Shown here: positions 30,236 through 40,930 of the stretch, piece by piece
Position numbering within the stretch: position 1 is the stretch's first letter
How the letters are laid out: each line of letters begins with the position of its first letter
Origin: Acidovorax sp. GBBC 1281
Lineage (GTDB): Bacteria > Pseudomonadota > Gammaproteobacteria > Burkholderiales > Burkholderiaceae_C
Reading direction: 5' to 3'
DNA length: 64,000 bases
NCBI RefSeq assembly: GCF_028473645.1
Contig: NZ_CP097269.1
Span: 2,808,001-2,872,000, forward strand
Program-made: the position numbers and the translations under genes
The notes under the pieces: generated by a model
What the model saw: only the letters and a program-made list of their open reading frames with translations
Databases searched by the model: none
What the model was told of the DNA's origin: nothing

Positions 30236-31910
30236 GGGTGGCCTCCGGCACACCCTGCGCGGCGCGGGCCTGCGGCGCGGCGGCGCCCAGCGCGCGGCGG
30301 CGAAGCCTGCGCGCGGCCACCACGGCGAGGGCCGCGCTGGCGAGCAGCGCCAGGTCCATGCCGGCCACGGGCCAGTAGCCGTTGGCGATGGTGCGCAGCA
30401 GGTGGTCCCCGGTCGTCGCCCAGTTCAGCAGCACCGCCGCCACCGCCAGCGCAGCAGCGGCCCAGCACTGCTCGTTCCAGGCCGGCGCCATGCGGGCCTG
30501 CGCCACCGGGGCCGTGCGCCACACGCCATGCAGGAAGGCCAGCACCCAGACGCCCCAGAACACGGCTTGCTCCCAGCTGCCCCGGCCCGGCAGATCGGTC
30601 GGCAGCACCCGGTTGCCGATCAGCATGGAAAAGGTGGCGATGAGCATGCCGGTCACGGTGGTCACCGCGAAGGCGTCCACCCAGCGCGCGCCGGAGAGGC
30701 CTTGCCTGGCGTGCTGGCGCTTGCGCTTTTCCACGAAGAAGATGAAGCCGGTGGCGATGCACACGCAGCCCGACAGGCCACCCAGCACGTACAGCCAGCG
30801 CAGCAGCCAGTGCCGGAAATGCTGCAGGTGCAGGCCGGTGAGGAAATTGTTGATGCCCGCGACCGCCGTGGGCGGCGGGTCTTCGCGCAGCACCTCGCCG
30901 GTGGCGCCCTTGAAGTGGATGCCCTCGCCCGTGAGCGTGACGCGGTCGGTGCCTGCGCGGAACACGCTCACGTAGGCATTGGCATCGCCCACGTGCTGCA
31001 CGTTCAGGTAGCCGACCTCGCCCGCCATGCCCTTGGCGGCCCAGCGACGCTGGGCCTCGGCCACCATGGCGTCCACCGAGGCGAGCGTGCCGGGCGTGCC
31101 CGCGCGCTTGGCCGGCAGGCCGGTCTCCAGCGCTTCGTGCTGCTCATGCAGTTCGTGCAGCGGATGCAGCTGGGTTTCGGTGACGGGAAAGTAGATGCCG
31201 CCGAAGATCACCAGGCCCGAAAGCGCGAAGATGAAATGGAACGGCAGCGCCACCACGCCGGTCAGGTTGTGCAGATCGAGGGCGCTGCGCTGGGTGTGCT
31301 TGCGCGGCCGGAAGGTGAACATCTCGCGGAAGATCTTGCGGTGCATGACCACGCCGCTGACCAGCGCCACCAGCATCATCAGCGCGGCGAAGCCCACGAT
31401 CCAGTAGCCCAGGCTCTTCCATTCCAGGTGCAGGCTGTAGTGCAGCGGGTAGAAGAACCGGCTGCCGATCTTGAGGTGGTCGTCCGGCAGCGGCTGGCCG
31501 TTGCGCGGGTCGATGGTGCGCGTGCCCCAGACCTGGTCGTCCGCGTCCTTGGCGTTGGGCAGGGCGAAGCTGGCGAACATGCCGAGCACCGGATCGCGGT
31601 GGGTGGTGTAGGCGCCCCAGCTGTTCACCACGGGAAAGGTGTCGGCCAGCGGGCCGTTCACCCGGCTGCGCGCCGCCTCGAGGTTGGCGGCATCGGGCCG
31701 CGTCATGGCTTGGAAGGCTGGCTGCAGCACGCGGTCGAACGACGGCATGGGCTGCGGGGCGAACCGGGTTTCAGGAATGGCCCAGCGGTCGATCTCGCGG
31801 TCGAACACCGACAGCGAGCCGAAGAAGAAAACGACCATGAGCACGAAGCCCAGCACCAGGCCGAACCAGGTGTGCAGCCAGGCCATGGTGAGCCGAAAGT
31901 TCTGGAACAC
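30228..31910 (-). CDS. PepSY-associated transmembrane protein (siderophore/iron utilisation type)
   Basis: The 560-aa inner-membrane protein starts with WLHTWFGLVLGFVLMVVFFFGSL, the PepSY-TM signature, followed by a large periplasmic part, helices near residues 170-190 and 215-240, and a C-terminal bundle. Conserved His in several helices (LHTWFG, LHNLTG, LHLQHFRHW) suggest heme binding and electron transfer. This family is thought to reduce ferric siderophores or carry electrons across the membrane. It is second in the DUF3649-PepSY-DUF3325 operon. The start at 31910 gives a normal cytoplasmic N-terminus. Confidence 0.83.
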   Translation of the reverse strand: MFQNFRLTMAWLHTWFGLVLGFVLMVVFFFGSLSVFDREIDRWAIPETRFAPQPMPSFDRVLQPAFQAMTRPDAANLEAARSRVNGPLADTFPVVNSWGAYTTHRDPVLGMFASFALPNAKDADDQVWGTRTIDPRNGQPLPDDHLKIGSRFFYPLHYSLHLEWKSLGYWIVGFAALMMLVALVSGVVMHRKIFREMFTFRPRKHTQRSALDLHNLTGVVALPFHFIFALSGLVIFGGIYFPVTETQLHPLHELHEQHEALETGLPAKRAGTPGTLASVDAMVAEAQRRWAAKGMAGEVGYLNVQHVGDANAYVSVFRAGTDRVTLTGEGIHFKGATGEVLREDPPPTAVAGINNFLTGLHLQHFRHWLLRWLYVLGGLSGCVCIATGFIFFVEKRKRQHARQGLSGARWVDAFAVTTVTGMLIATFSMLIGNRVLPTDLPGRGSWEQAVFWGVWVLAFLHGVWRTAPVAQARMAPAWNEQCWAAAALAVAAVLLNWATTGDHLLRTIANGYWPVAGMDLALLASAALAVVAARRLRRRALGAAAPQARAAQGVPEATRA

Positions 31911-31997
31911 GGGACAAATGCCTTTCCGCTAAAGACAGCACAGACAGGACCGACACGGCAACGGGACGGACACGAAAACCGCCGGCACAGGGGCCGG

Positions 31998-32297
31998 TCA
32001 GATCAGGGCCATCTGCACCAGCGACGCGGTGCCGGCCATCAGGGCGCCGCCCCCCGCCAGCACCAGCCAGACGCGGCCGAGCCGGGAATCCGAAAAGGCC
32101 CACAGGAAGGCCACCAGAAACACGATGAAGCCCACGATGTAGCCCATGGCCTCGGCATCGTGGAACGGCATGCCTGCCGCGAATGCCAGGCCCACGCACA
32201 GCGCGATGAATCCCCAGGTGAACGCGTAGCCGCCCAGCATGCCGGCCGCGATGCGCGAGACCACATGCAGGCGGGACGCTGCAGTGCTGCCAGCCAT
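31998..32297 (-). CDS. DUF3649 family membrane protein (iron-uptake cluster)
   Basis: The 99-aa protein has three membrane helices with GGYAFTWGFIALCVGLAF and YIVGFIVFLVAFLWAF. Members of this family sit upstream of PepSY proteins in iron-regulated operons. The start MAGSTAASRLH at 32297 is chosen; an upstream in-frame Met at 32333 would lie within the Fur-like operator. It is the first gene of the operon, 87 bp before PepSY. Confidence 0.75.
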   Translation of the reverse strand: MAGSTAASRLHVVSRIAAGMLGGYAFTWGFIALCVGLAFAAGMPFHDAEAMGYIVGFIVFLVAFLWAFSDSRLGRVWLVLAGGGALMAGTASLVQMALI

Positions 32298-32314
32298 CGT
32301 TTGCCTTGATTTCA

Positions 32315-32335
32315 AAATGCGATTAGTTCTCAATT
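32315..32335 (-). promoter_or_regulatory. Fur-box-like operator of the DUF3649-PepSY-DUF3325 operon
   Basis: On the minus strand the sequence AATTGAGAACTAATCGCATT resembles betaproteobacterial Fur boxes, which pair GAGAAY with RTTCGCATT-like halves. It ends about 18 bp before the start codon of the first gene, a position able to block transcription when iron is ample. The adjacent genes are of iron-linked families. Confidence 0.6.
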
Positions 32336-32474
32336 ATGCCTGCGGATGTTTTCCCCGAAAACCCATGCGCGGCATGGGCCCACCCTGCCGGACCGGACTG
32401 TCGCGCCAGCCGGCTATGCTCTGCGCCTTGCCCTGCCCGGCCTTCTTCGCACCTTCTTCGCCTCTTCCTTGCTT

Positions 32475-33146
32475 ATGTCACGTGCCCGCCTCACCCTCCT
32501 GACCCTGCTGCTGGCCATGCTGGCCGCCATCGCCGCCACGGCCTGGTGGGTGGCGCAGGGCCGCATGCGCGCTGCGCGCGCGCAGGTCGCGCAGCTGCAG
32601 CAGGAGGTGAGCCAGAAGACCGAGCAGTTGCTGGGCTACACGCGCTACACCGACTACCTCACGGTGGGCAAGCAATCGCTGTCGGAGCAGATGAAGCTCA
32701 TGGCGGCCACCGTGGTGCGCGAGGAAGGCACCACCCAGATCGTCGAAAAATCCGTGCTGGGCCTGGCCTCCACGGGCGTGGTGGCGATCTGGTACTCGGC
32801 CGAATACTCGTTCGGCTACGACCTGCGGCCCCAGAGCTACGAGCTGCGCAGCACCCCGGCCGGCATCGAGATCCACCTGGCCAAGCCGACGCTGGTGGCG
32901 ACCCCGGCCATCAGCCAGTTGCGCCACCGCGTGCTGTCGGGCGGCCTGCTGACCGACAACAAGGGCGCGGTCATCCGCCTCACGCAGGAGGCGTCGCAGC
33001 GCGCGGCCAAGCAAGGCGCGGCCATGGCATCGGACCCGGCCGTGATGGCGCTGTGCGAAAAGAGCCTGATCGCGTTCCTGTCGGATTTCCTGGCGCGCCA
33101 GCCCGGGGTCAAGGCCGTGCCGCGCATCACGGTGGTGTACCGATAG
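32475..33146 (+). CDS. DUF4230 family protein, single-pass membrane anchored
   Basis: The 223-aa protein has an N-terminal helix (LTLLTLLLAMLAAIAATAWWV, residues 6-26), a short coiled coil, then a DUF4230-type domain with YLTVGKQSLSEQMKLMA and LASTGVVAIWYSAEYSFGYDL. The domain carries no known catalytic motif. The start MSRARLTLL at 32475 is chosen because it places the anchor at the N-terminus; the frame opens earlier at 32346. It is convergent with the anion permease gene 41 bp away. Function unknown. Confidence 0.72.
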   Translation: MSRARLTLLTLLLAMLAAIAATAWWVAQGRMRAARAQVAQLQQEVSQKTEQLLGYTRYTDYLTVGKQSLSEQMKLMAATVVREEGTTQIVEKSVLGLASTGVVAIWYSAEYSFGYDLRPQSYELRSTPAGIEIHLAKPTLVATPAISQLRHRVLSGGLLTDNKGAVIRLTQEASQRAAKQGAAMASDPAVMALCEKSLIAFLSDFLARQPGVKAVPRITVVYR

Positions 33147-33187
33147 GCCTTCGGGCAACAGCCGGAGGGCCGCTTTGGCACAGCCGG

Positions 33188-34453
33188 TCAGCGCAGCGCG
33201 ACGTGCGTGATCCACAGGGTGAGCAGCGCCGCGCCCAGCCCCAGGGGCATCACCCAGGCGCCCAGCCGCAGGAACTGCCAGCCACTTACCGATTCGCCCT
33301 CGCGCCGCAATGCGGCCAGCCACAGCAGTGTGGCCAGCGAACCGGTGATCGACAGGTTGGGCCCGATGTCGATGCCCATCAGGGCCGCAGCCCGCATCGA
33401 CGGCGAGGCGTTCGCGGCATCCAGCGCCGCCCCCGCCAGCAGGCCGGCGGGCAGGTTGTTGACCAGATTGGCGGCGATGCCCAGCAAGGCGCCCACCCCC
33501 ACGTCCGCGCCGCCCGGCCAGGCCGTGGCCACCTTGCGCAAGGCATCGGCCAGCAGCCCCACCACGCCGGTGTACTCCAGGGCCTGCACGAACACGAACA
33601 GTCCCGCCACCAGCGGCAGAACGCTCCAGGACACCGAGCGCACCGTGGGCCAGACAGCGCTGCCGCACCCGATGCGCAGCAGCGCCAAGGTCACCAGGGC
33701 CGCCCCCAGCGTGGGCCAGCCCAGCGGCACCCACAGCCACGCGCAGGCCACCAGCACCACCACCGACACGGCCAGGCCGGCGGCCGCCAGGGCGCCGCCG
33801 CGGCTCAAGGGACTGGGAGGCACTTCGGTGCGGATGGTGGCGTCGATGCGGTGGCGCAGCGCGAACCGCAGCGCCAGGAAGGTCGCGGCGATGGACGCCA
33901 GCGAAGGCAACGCGAACAGCGCCAGCCACTGCGGCAGCGGCGGCATGTGCCCGCCCCAGAGCACCAGATTGGCCGGGTTGGAGATGGGCAGCACGAAGCT
34001 CGCCGCATTGGCGACGAAGGCGCAGATGAACAGGTAGGGCAGCGGCGAGGCACCCACCGCGCGGGCCACGGCGAACACCGCGGGGGTCAGCACCACCGCG
34101 GTCGCGTCGTTGGACAGGAACACCGTGACCAGCGTACCCACCACATAGACCCAGGTGAAAAGCCGGCTGCCCGAGCCGCCGGCACGGCGCGCCGCCAGCG
34201 CCGCCAGCCAGTCGAACACGCCTTCGCGGCGCGCCATCTCGGACAGCAGCATCATCCCGGCCAGGAACAAGTACACGTCTTCACCGCGCAGCACGCCCTT
34301 CCAGGCCTGGCTGGCCGGCAGCAGCCCGAAACCCACCAGCGCCAGGGCACCCGCCACGGCCCAGACCGCTTCGGGCAGGCGCCAGGGACGAAGTATGACC
34401 GCACTGGTCGCCACGGCGACCACGCCCCAAATCCACTGCTGCGGTCCAAGCAT
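33188..34453 (-). CDS. ArsB/NhaD-type anion permease
   Basis: The 421-aa protein has about 11 membrane helices and family motifs GEDVYLFLAGMMLLSEMARREG near residue 52, FLSNDATAVVLTPAVF near 107 and IAANLVNNLPAGLL in the second half. These are the two inverted repeats of the ion-transporter superfamily holding arsenite pump ArsB, SLC13 and NhaD. No arsR, arsC or arsA is nearby, so arsenite is only one option. The start MLGPQQWIW at 34453 follows an AAAGGC site. It is divergent from the ABC exporter gene at 34698. Confidence 0.78.
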   Translation of the reverse strand: MLGPQQWIWGVVAVATSAVILRPWRLPEAVWAVAGALALVGFGLLPASQAWKGVLRGEDVYLFLAGMMLLSEMARREGVFDWLAALAARRAGGSGSRLFTWVYVVGTLVTVFLSNDATAVVLTPAVFAVARAVGASPLPYLFICAFVANAASFVLPISNPANLVLWGGHMPPLPQWLALFALPSLASIAATFLALRFALRHRIDATIRTEVPPSPLSRGGALAAAGLAVSVVVLVACAWLWVPLGWPTLGAALVTLALLRIGCGSAVWPTVRSVSWSVLPLVAGLFVFVQALEYTGVVGLLADALRKVATAWPGGADVGVGALLGIAANLVNNLPAGLLAGAALDAANASPSMRAAALMGIDIGPNLSITGSLATLLWLAALRREGESVSGWQFLRLGAWVMPLGLGAALLTLWITHVALR

Positions 34454-34697
34454 GAAAGCCTTTTTTCCAAAGATTGATCGACGGCAGGAAAGAGGGCAAA
34501 AGAAAGAGCGCCCAAGACACGGGCGGCGCGCCTGCCGTTCGCCCCGGCCGCCCTGCGGGGGGATTCTATGCAGCGGCCCGAGGCGCAACACGTCGGACAC
34601 GATCGAAGGATCGGGATGGCGAAACAGCCGCGCCAAGACCCCGCGGGCACACGGCCGACCGCAGCCCCTTACGATGGCGGCCCAAGGAGTTGAGCCT

Positions 34698-36533
<1,836 letters not shown>

Positions 36534-36540
36534 ACGCGGC

Positions 36541-36574
36541 GCGCCGGAGCCCTGCCTCGACAGGGCTCCGGCGC
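36541..36574 (+). terminator. 14-bp perfect hairpin after the ABC exporter
   Basis: GCGCCGGAGCCCTG (36541-36554) pairs with CAGGGCTCCGGCGC (36561-36574) around a 6-nt loop. It has no T-tract. It lies 7 nt after the stop and is stable enough to end or protect the transcript. Confidence 0.6.
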
Positions 36575-36590
36575 AGATTCCACGCCGGCA

Positions 36591-36613
36591 GATAGCTATC
36601 ATTCATATAGCAA
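36591..36613. repeat. Hairpin-only repeat copy F
   Basis: GCTAT-CATTCAT-ATAGC (36595-36611) has the same 5-bp stem and 7-nt loop as the longer repeats but lacks their GGCCTCCAG and ACTAGGGCAT blocks. It lies between the exporter and a small membrane-protein gene. Confidence 0.65.
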
Positions 36614-36767
36614 TCTGGCAACCATGTCCGAGCGCATTACCGGAGGTTACAGGTCGGCGGCGCCGTGCTCTTTAGACTCGCTCCTTTCCTTGCGCAATGC
36701 GGTTGACGCCACATGCCGCACCTTCCCTCCCCTTCCTACCCATTCATCACTCTTCAGAGGGAATCCC

Positions 36768-36920
36768 ATGTCCGTTGCATCCATTCTCGGCATCTCGATC
36801 GGCGCAGGCGTCGGCACCTATTTTTCGCTCAAGAAAAACCCCATGCCGCAGGGCAAGCGCGTGCTCATGTGCGTGGGCGCCGGCGTCGTCGTTTTCGTGC
36901 TGCTCAAGATCATTCTCTGA
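36768..36920 (+). CDS. 50-aa small membrane protein
   Basis: The peptide has two hydrophobic stretches, residues 4-19 (ASILGISIGAGVGTYF) and 33-50 (LMCVGAGVVVFVLLKIIL), joined by a basic loop (SLKKNPMPQGKR). AGAGGGAA lies 7 nt before the ATG. A stem-loop follows 10 nt after the stop, consistent with a free-standing gene. No family recognised. Confidence 0.6.
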   Translation: MSVASILGISIGAGVGTYFSLKKNPMPQGKRVLMCVGAGVVVFVLLKIIL

Positions 36921-36930
36921 GCGGCGCGGT

Positions 36931-36957
36931 GGCCCCGCGCTGCGGTAGCGGGGCCTT
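36931..36957 (+). terminator. Hairpin after the small membrane-protein gene
   Basis: GGCCCCGC (36931-36938) pairs with GCGGGGCC (36948-36955), 10 nt after the stop, with only TT following. Confidence 0.55.
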
Positions 36958-37052
36958 GCAGCCATGGCGAGGCGGCCGCCACAGCGCCGCCGCACTCCCC
37001 TTCCTCCCCTCTAACTTCCCACGCTTTCAGGCCGTCCTCCGGCGCCCGGGCA

Positions 37053-37980
37053 TCACGTCCCGAACACCAGCGCCTTGTGCAGCCAAACGCCCGCCATCAG
37101 CCCGTTGGCGGATGCCAGCGTCGCGTTGTGGCCCGGCATGGCCGCGTCTCCCGCGGCGAACACACCGGGCACCGTGGTCTGCTGCGTGGCATCGGTGCGG
37201 ATCACCAGGCCGGCCGGCCCCTCGTCGAAGGCGCAGCCCAGCTGCTCGGCCAGCGGGCTGGCCATGTGCGTTCGCGGCGGCACGAACAACGCCTGGATCG
37301 GCACCCGGCGCCCGGCGGCCATCTTCCAGGCGCACGCCCGACAAGGCGGGCGCGTCCCCTTCCAGGCCCGCAATGCGCGCCGGCTCGATGGCGATGCCGC
37401 GGGCAGCCAGTTGCGCCAGCGATTCGGCATCGGGCGCCTCGTGGCCATTCAGGAACAGCGTCATCGGGCCCCAGTCGGCCACGAGCAGCGCGTGGTGCAC
37501 CGAAGCGGGCGCGGCGTACAGAGTGCCCAGCGGTCGGCCACCGACCTCGTAGCCGTGGCAGTACGGGCAATGCAGCACGGTGGCACCCCAGCGCTCGCGC
37601 AGGCCGTCGACGGCAGGCAGTTCGTCCCGCACGCCGGTGGCCAGCAGCAGCTTGCGCGCGGCCAGCGACTCGCCCGAATCCAGTGTCACGGCGAATCCAC
37701 CGTCACCGCCCTCACCTGCCGGGCCGATGGCTCGGGCCTGCGTGGCCGTTCCCGCCTTGAACGTGACGGACGGATAGGCCAGGAGCTGGCGGCGCGCCAG
37801 CGCGATCATGTCCTGCGGCCGCTCGCCGTCCTGGCCAAAGAACCCGTGCGACGCCGCCGCGAAGCGGTTGCGCGGCGCGCCCGCATCCACCACGCACACG
37901 CTGCGCCGTGCGCGGGCGATCTGCATGGCGGCGGACAGGCCGGCAAAGCTGCCGCCGATGACCAAGGCATCAAACCGCAT
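37053..37980 (-). pseudogene. Thioredoxin-reductase-like FAD oxidoreductase disrupted by a 7-bp tandem duplication
   Basis: The first ~220 residues are a good flavin reductase: FAD-binding VIGGSFAGLSAAM near residue 7, LLLATGVRDELP near 111 and HCPYCHGYE near 136 with the redox CxxC. At 37304-37317 the 7-mer CCCGGCG is repeated in tandem, which shifts the frame after RLEDGRR. The original C-terminus continues in another frame as VPIQALFVPP, PGVFAAGDAAMPGHN and ANGLMAGVWLHKAL, with its stop at 37053. Deleting one 7-mer rejoins them exactly. As it stands, the product loses the second FAD motif. The gene overlaps the upstream Rrf2 gene by 11 bp. Confidence 0.85.
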
Positions 37981-38431
37981 GGGACACCTCCTTCATCGAC
38001 AGGCCACTCTGGGCGAAGCGGCGGTGGAAATCGCGCGACAGATCGGCCAGGGTGATCTGCTCCAGGCGCGCCAACAGCAGCGCCTCGGCCTCTCGATAAG
38101 TGCCGTCGAGCGCGGCGTTCACCGCCTGCTCCACCAGGCATTCCGGGCGCTCGGTGCGGTGGCCGACTGCGAGAAACGGCGGCTCGCCCACGGCGCGGTG
38201 GATGTCGGCCAGGCTCACCTCCTCCAGCGGGCACGACAGCACCCACCCGCCGCCATGGCCCTTGGCCGAGGCGACAAAGCCCGCCTCGCGCAGGCCCGCC
38301 ATCACCCGCCGCACGACGACGGGATGCGTGTGCATGGCCTGGGCCAGCGATTCGGAGGTGGACGGGGTGTCGTTCTCGGCCATGTGCAGCAGCACGTGGA
38401 GAACGCCGGATAGCTTGCTGTCTTGTTTCAT
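37970..38431 (-). CDS. Rrf2 family transcriptional regulator
   Basis: The 153-aa protein has the Rrf2 winged helix: LSGVLHVLLHMAEN at the start, SESLAQAMHTHPVVVRRVMAGLREAGFV as the recognition region and GHGGGWVLSCPLEEVSL as the wing. The three clustered cysteines of Fe-S members such as IscR are missing, so it is of the YwnA/NsrR-like type without an obvious cluster. It overlaps the flavin reductase start by 11 bp, which implies it controls that gene, as is common for this pair. Its target is now broken, so the regulator may lack its main role. Confidence 0.82.
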   Translation of the reverse strand: MKQDSKLSGVLHVLLHMAENDTPSTSESLAQAMHTHPVVVRRVMAGLREAGFVASAKGHGGGWVLSCPLEEVSLADIHRAVGEPPFLAVGHRTERPECLVEQAVNAALDGTYREAEALLLARLEQITLADLSRDFHRRFAQSGLSMKEVSHAV

Positions 38432-38508
38432 GCAACATTATTGGTTGCATGAAAAAGATCTGGCAAGCGAAGGGGCATGCGAGGCGGGCGTCTCCCCGCG
38501 CCGGTGTT

Positions 38509-39069
38509 TCAGCCCTGGCGCGGCGGCAGCACCCTGGCCGGGTTGCCCACCACGGTGGCGCCGACAGGTACATCGCGCGTGACGACGCTGCCCGCGCCGA
38601 TGATCGCGTCGTCGCCCACCGTCACGCCGGGCATCACCAGGGCGCCGGCGCCGATCCACACGTTGCGGCCGATGGTCACCAGGCGGCCGAACTCCAGGCC
38701 CTGGGCCCGCTCCTGCGGCGACCGCGGGTGGTCCGCCGCGAGCAGTTGCACGCCCGGCCCGATCTGCGTTCCGTCACCGATGCGCACCTCGACCACATCC
38801 AGGATCACGCAGTTGAAGTTGAGGAACACCCCCGTGCCCAGGTGGATGTTGAAGCCGTAGTCGCAGTGGAACGGCGGTCGCACCACGGCCCCCTCGCCCA
38901 CCGAGCCCAGGTGCTCGGCCAGCAGCGCGCGCCGCTCGGCGGGGTCTGCGGCCAGTGCCGCGTTGTAGCGCACGAGCCAGCGTTTGTTGGCCGCTATGTC
39001 GGCCTGGAGTTCGGGATCGCCGGCGTGGTACAGCCGGCCGGCCAGCATGTGTTCTTTCTGTGAGGTCAT
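38509..39069 (-). CDS. maa: Maltose/galactoside O-acetyltransferase family protein
   Basis: The 186-aa protein has the N-terminal Maa domain (EHMLAGRLYHAGDPELQ near residue 6) and left-handed beta-helix hexapeptide repeats with FHCDYGFNIHLGTGVFLNFNC, IGPGVQLLAADHPRS (catalytic His) and IGRNVWIGAGALVMPGVTVGDDAIIGAGSVV. It transfers acetyl from acetyl-CoA to a sugar hydroxyl. The start MTSQKEHM at 39069 matches the family N-terminus. There is no sugar operon nearby, so the acceptor is unknown. Confidence 0.85.
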   Translation of the reverse strand: MTSQKEHMLAGRLYHAGDPELQADIAANKRWLVRYNAALAADPAERRALLAEHLGSVGEGAVVRPPFHCDYGFNIHLGTGVFLNFNCVILDVVEVRIGDGTQIGPGVQLLAADHPRSPQERAQGLEFGRLVTIGRNVWIGAGALVMPGVTVGDDAIIGAGSVVTRDVPVGATVVGNPARVLPPRQG

Positions 39070-39133
39070 CGGGCCATTGTGAAGGCGCCGCAGGCGCAGG
39101 CGGTCGCCCGGGCGACCCCGTGAAGGGGTTAAA

Positions 39134-39190
39134 GCCAAAATGGCCTCCAGCACAATCAACACTATGGCATATAGCTATTAAATTGATAGC
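39134..39190 (+). repeat. Interspersed hairpin repeat, copy D
   Basis: GCCAAAATGGCCTCCAG, CACAATCAA, ACTATGGCAT and the hairpin GCTAT-TAAATTG-ATAGC (39174-39190). It lies between hipB and the acetyltransferase gene. One base of the ACTAGGGCAT block differs, and the stem is a perfect Watson-Crick pair, unlike the G-T wobble in copies A-C. Confidence 0.85.
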
Positions 39191-39217
39191 AAACAGAATG
39201 CCGCACGCTGTGACCCG

Positions 39218-39541
39218 TCAGGCAAGGGGGCCACCGCCGTCGTCCGGCGCCACGGGCTCCACCGGTGCCCGCACCACCCCCAGCCGCAGGCCGAGCACGC
39301 CCAGGATGCGGTTCATCGTCTGCACCGTGCCCGGGCTGCGGCCCTGCTCGATGTCCTGCAGCGCGCGGTGCGAGATGCCCGCCAGTCGCGCCAGCTCGGC
39401 CGAGGTCAGCCGCAAGGTGCTGCGCAGGTGGCGGATGGACTCGCGCAGGGTCCATTGCGGGTGGTCCAGCAGGTCCTGCACGGCCTGGCGGCGCAGCAGC
39501 AGTTGCTGTGCCAGTGGAAGGGGGGTGTAGCGTTTGTCCAT
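39218..39541 (-). CDS. hipB: HipB-like XRE family antitoxin
   Basis: The 107-aa protein has a helix-turn-helix domain: LRLTSAELARLAGISHRALQDIEQG (about residues 43-67) and TMNRILGVLGLRLG. This matches HipB-type antitoxins, which bind the operator and the HipA kinase. It lies 31 bp downstream of hipA, whereas most loci place the antitoxin first. The N-terminal 40 residues are an unusual helical extension rich in Leu and Gln. No SD stands out. Confidence 0.75.
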   Translation of the reverse strand: MDKRYTPLPLAQQLLLRRQAVQDLLDHPQWTLRESIRHLRSTLRLTSAELARLAGISHRALQDIEQGRSPGTVQTMNRILGVLGLRLGVVRAPVEPVAPDDGGGPLA

Positions 39542-39572
39542 GCGAAAGAGGCCCGCTTTTTAAGTGTTCAGG

Positions 39573-40886
39573 TCACAGGGCCTGCAGCGCCTGCACCTGG
39601 GCCGCGATGGCGGGCTGCAGAAAACGGTGCACCTCCGGCTCCAGGCCGAAGCCGCCGCCGTCGCGCGCCACTGCTTCCAGGGGGCCGGCCAGGTCCCGCA
39701 AGGCCTGGGCTAGCGGGGCGCGCGGCAGTGCGCATTCCGCGGCGACGGTGTCCAGCACCCGGCGCCAGTCCGGCGCGCCGTCGTCGCCCACCGCCCAGCG
39801 GATACGACGCGCGATGCCATCGGGGTGCAGGTACATGGGCGCGAAGTCGAACACCGGCGTGAGGGCGATGCGCCCGTCAAAGCCGCGCTGCACGGCCGTG
39901 TTGCGCGCGTGGTTGTCCTTGTTGCCCAGCGCCAGGTTGGCCACGTCGCGGCGCAGGTACTCCGCCACTTCGGCAGCAGGATCGGTGCACACGCGGGCCA
40001 GTTGGCGGCACACCTCCTCGTGCGAGGGCACGGCGCCGAAGCCCGCCCGGCCGGTGAGCGTGGCGATGCTCTCCTGCGCCAGCCGCACCACGCCGCAGCC
40101 CTGCCCCGAGCCCTGCGCCGCGTCGCCGGCGATGCGGTCGAAGCGCGGAATGAAAAGCGCCCGGTCGCGCAGCACCAGCGGCGCGTGAACGCGCAGTCCC
40201 AGGTCCCGGGCGATGTCCATGTAGGGCGCCTCGTGCCGCAGGATGGCCGCGAGCCGCTCGTTCATGCCGCGGCCGAACTTGACGATGAAATGCGCCGCCG
40301 CCTCGCCATCGGGCAGCGAGTGGTCCAGGTGCAGCAGGCCATCGCTGGCCGAGCGCGTGAGCAGCACCTTGGGCCATTCGCCCTGCACGCCCGACGATCC
40401 GGCCACGAAAAGCCCGTGGCGGCCCAGGTAGTCCATGAAGTCGGACGACCGCTCGGCCACCTCGGCATCGGTGAAGCCGCGGCGCGGTCCGGTGCGCGCC
40501 TGCAGCCAATCGGCCGCCTCTTTCACGCGCAGGTGCCCGATGGGGTTGCCGGCCCCGGCCAGCAGCAGCGGCCAGTCGGCCACGGCTTCCGACGCCTCGG
40601 GCAGGCCCAGCTGGCGCAGCAGCTCTTCGCGGCCATGGCCCTGGGGCAGCAGGTCCGCCAGAAAGCCGGGCCACTGGCGCAGCTCCAGCGGCTCCAGCCC
40701 GGTGGCGAAGCCGCTGGCCAGCGCCCAGGCATCGCGCCGGCCACCGTGCTCGACAGCCCATTCCACCGCATACCCGGTGTAGCTGGGCGTGCGCCAGCCC
40801 TGGGCGGAATCACCCAGCAGCAGGACGCTGGCGGCGTCGTGCCACCGGCCTTGGGCGTGGATTTGGAGCGTGCATTGCGGCTGCAT
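39573..40886 (-). CDS. hipA: HipA family Ser/Thr kinase toxin
   Basis: The ~437-aa protein has the HipA domains: a glycine-rich SSGVQGEWPKVLL near residue 170, the HFIVKFGRG lysine region, the catalytic loop NLALGNKDNHARNTAV near 325 and FDFAPMYL near 348, the metal-binding motif. HipA phosphorylates glutamyl-tRNA synthetase in the classic system, causing dormancy. Here the kinase motifs are intact. The start is uncertain: ATG 40886 or GTG 40892. Direct repeats of ATGGATA lie upstream at 40931-40958. It precedes hipB in the same transcript. Confidence 0.82.
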   Translation of the reverse strand: MQPQCTLQIHAQGRWHDAASVLLLGDSAQGWRTPSYTGYAVEWAVEHGGRRDAWALASGFATGLEPLELRQWPGFLADLLPQGHGREELLRQLGLPEASEAVADWPLLLAGAGNPIGHLRVKEAADWLQARTGPRRGFTDAEVAERSSDFMDYLGRHGLFVAGSSGVQGEWPKVLLTRSASDGLLHLDHSLPDGEAAAHFIVKFGRGMNERLAAILRHEAPYMDIARDLGLRVHAPLVLRDRALFIPRFDRIAGDAAQGSGQGCGVVRLAQESIATLTGRAGFGAVPSHEEVCRQLARVCTDPAAEVAEYLRRDVANLALGNKDNHARNTAVQRGFDGRIALTPVFDFAPMYLHPDGIARRIRWAVGDDGAPDWRRVLDTVAAECALPRAPLAQALRDLAGPLEAVARDGGGFGLEPEVHRFLQPAIAAQVQALQAL

Positions 40887-40930
40887 ATGCACAGAAATAT
40901 ATCAATATTGCTGCGATTTAGCCATGCAAT

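Noticed and set aside
29970..32309. 779-codon plus-strand frame opposite the PepSY cluster
   Set aside because: Frame shadow of three well-formed membrane-protein genes; the plus-strand product is His/Gln/Gly-rich nonsense.
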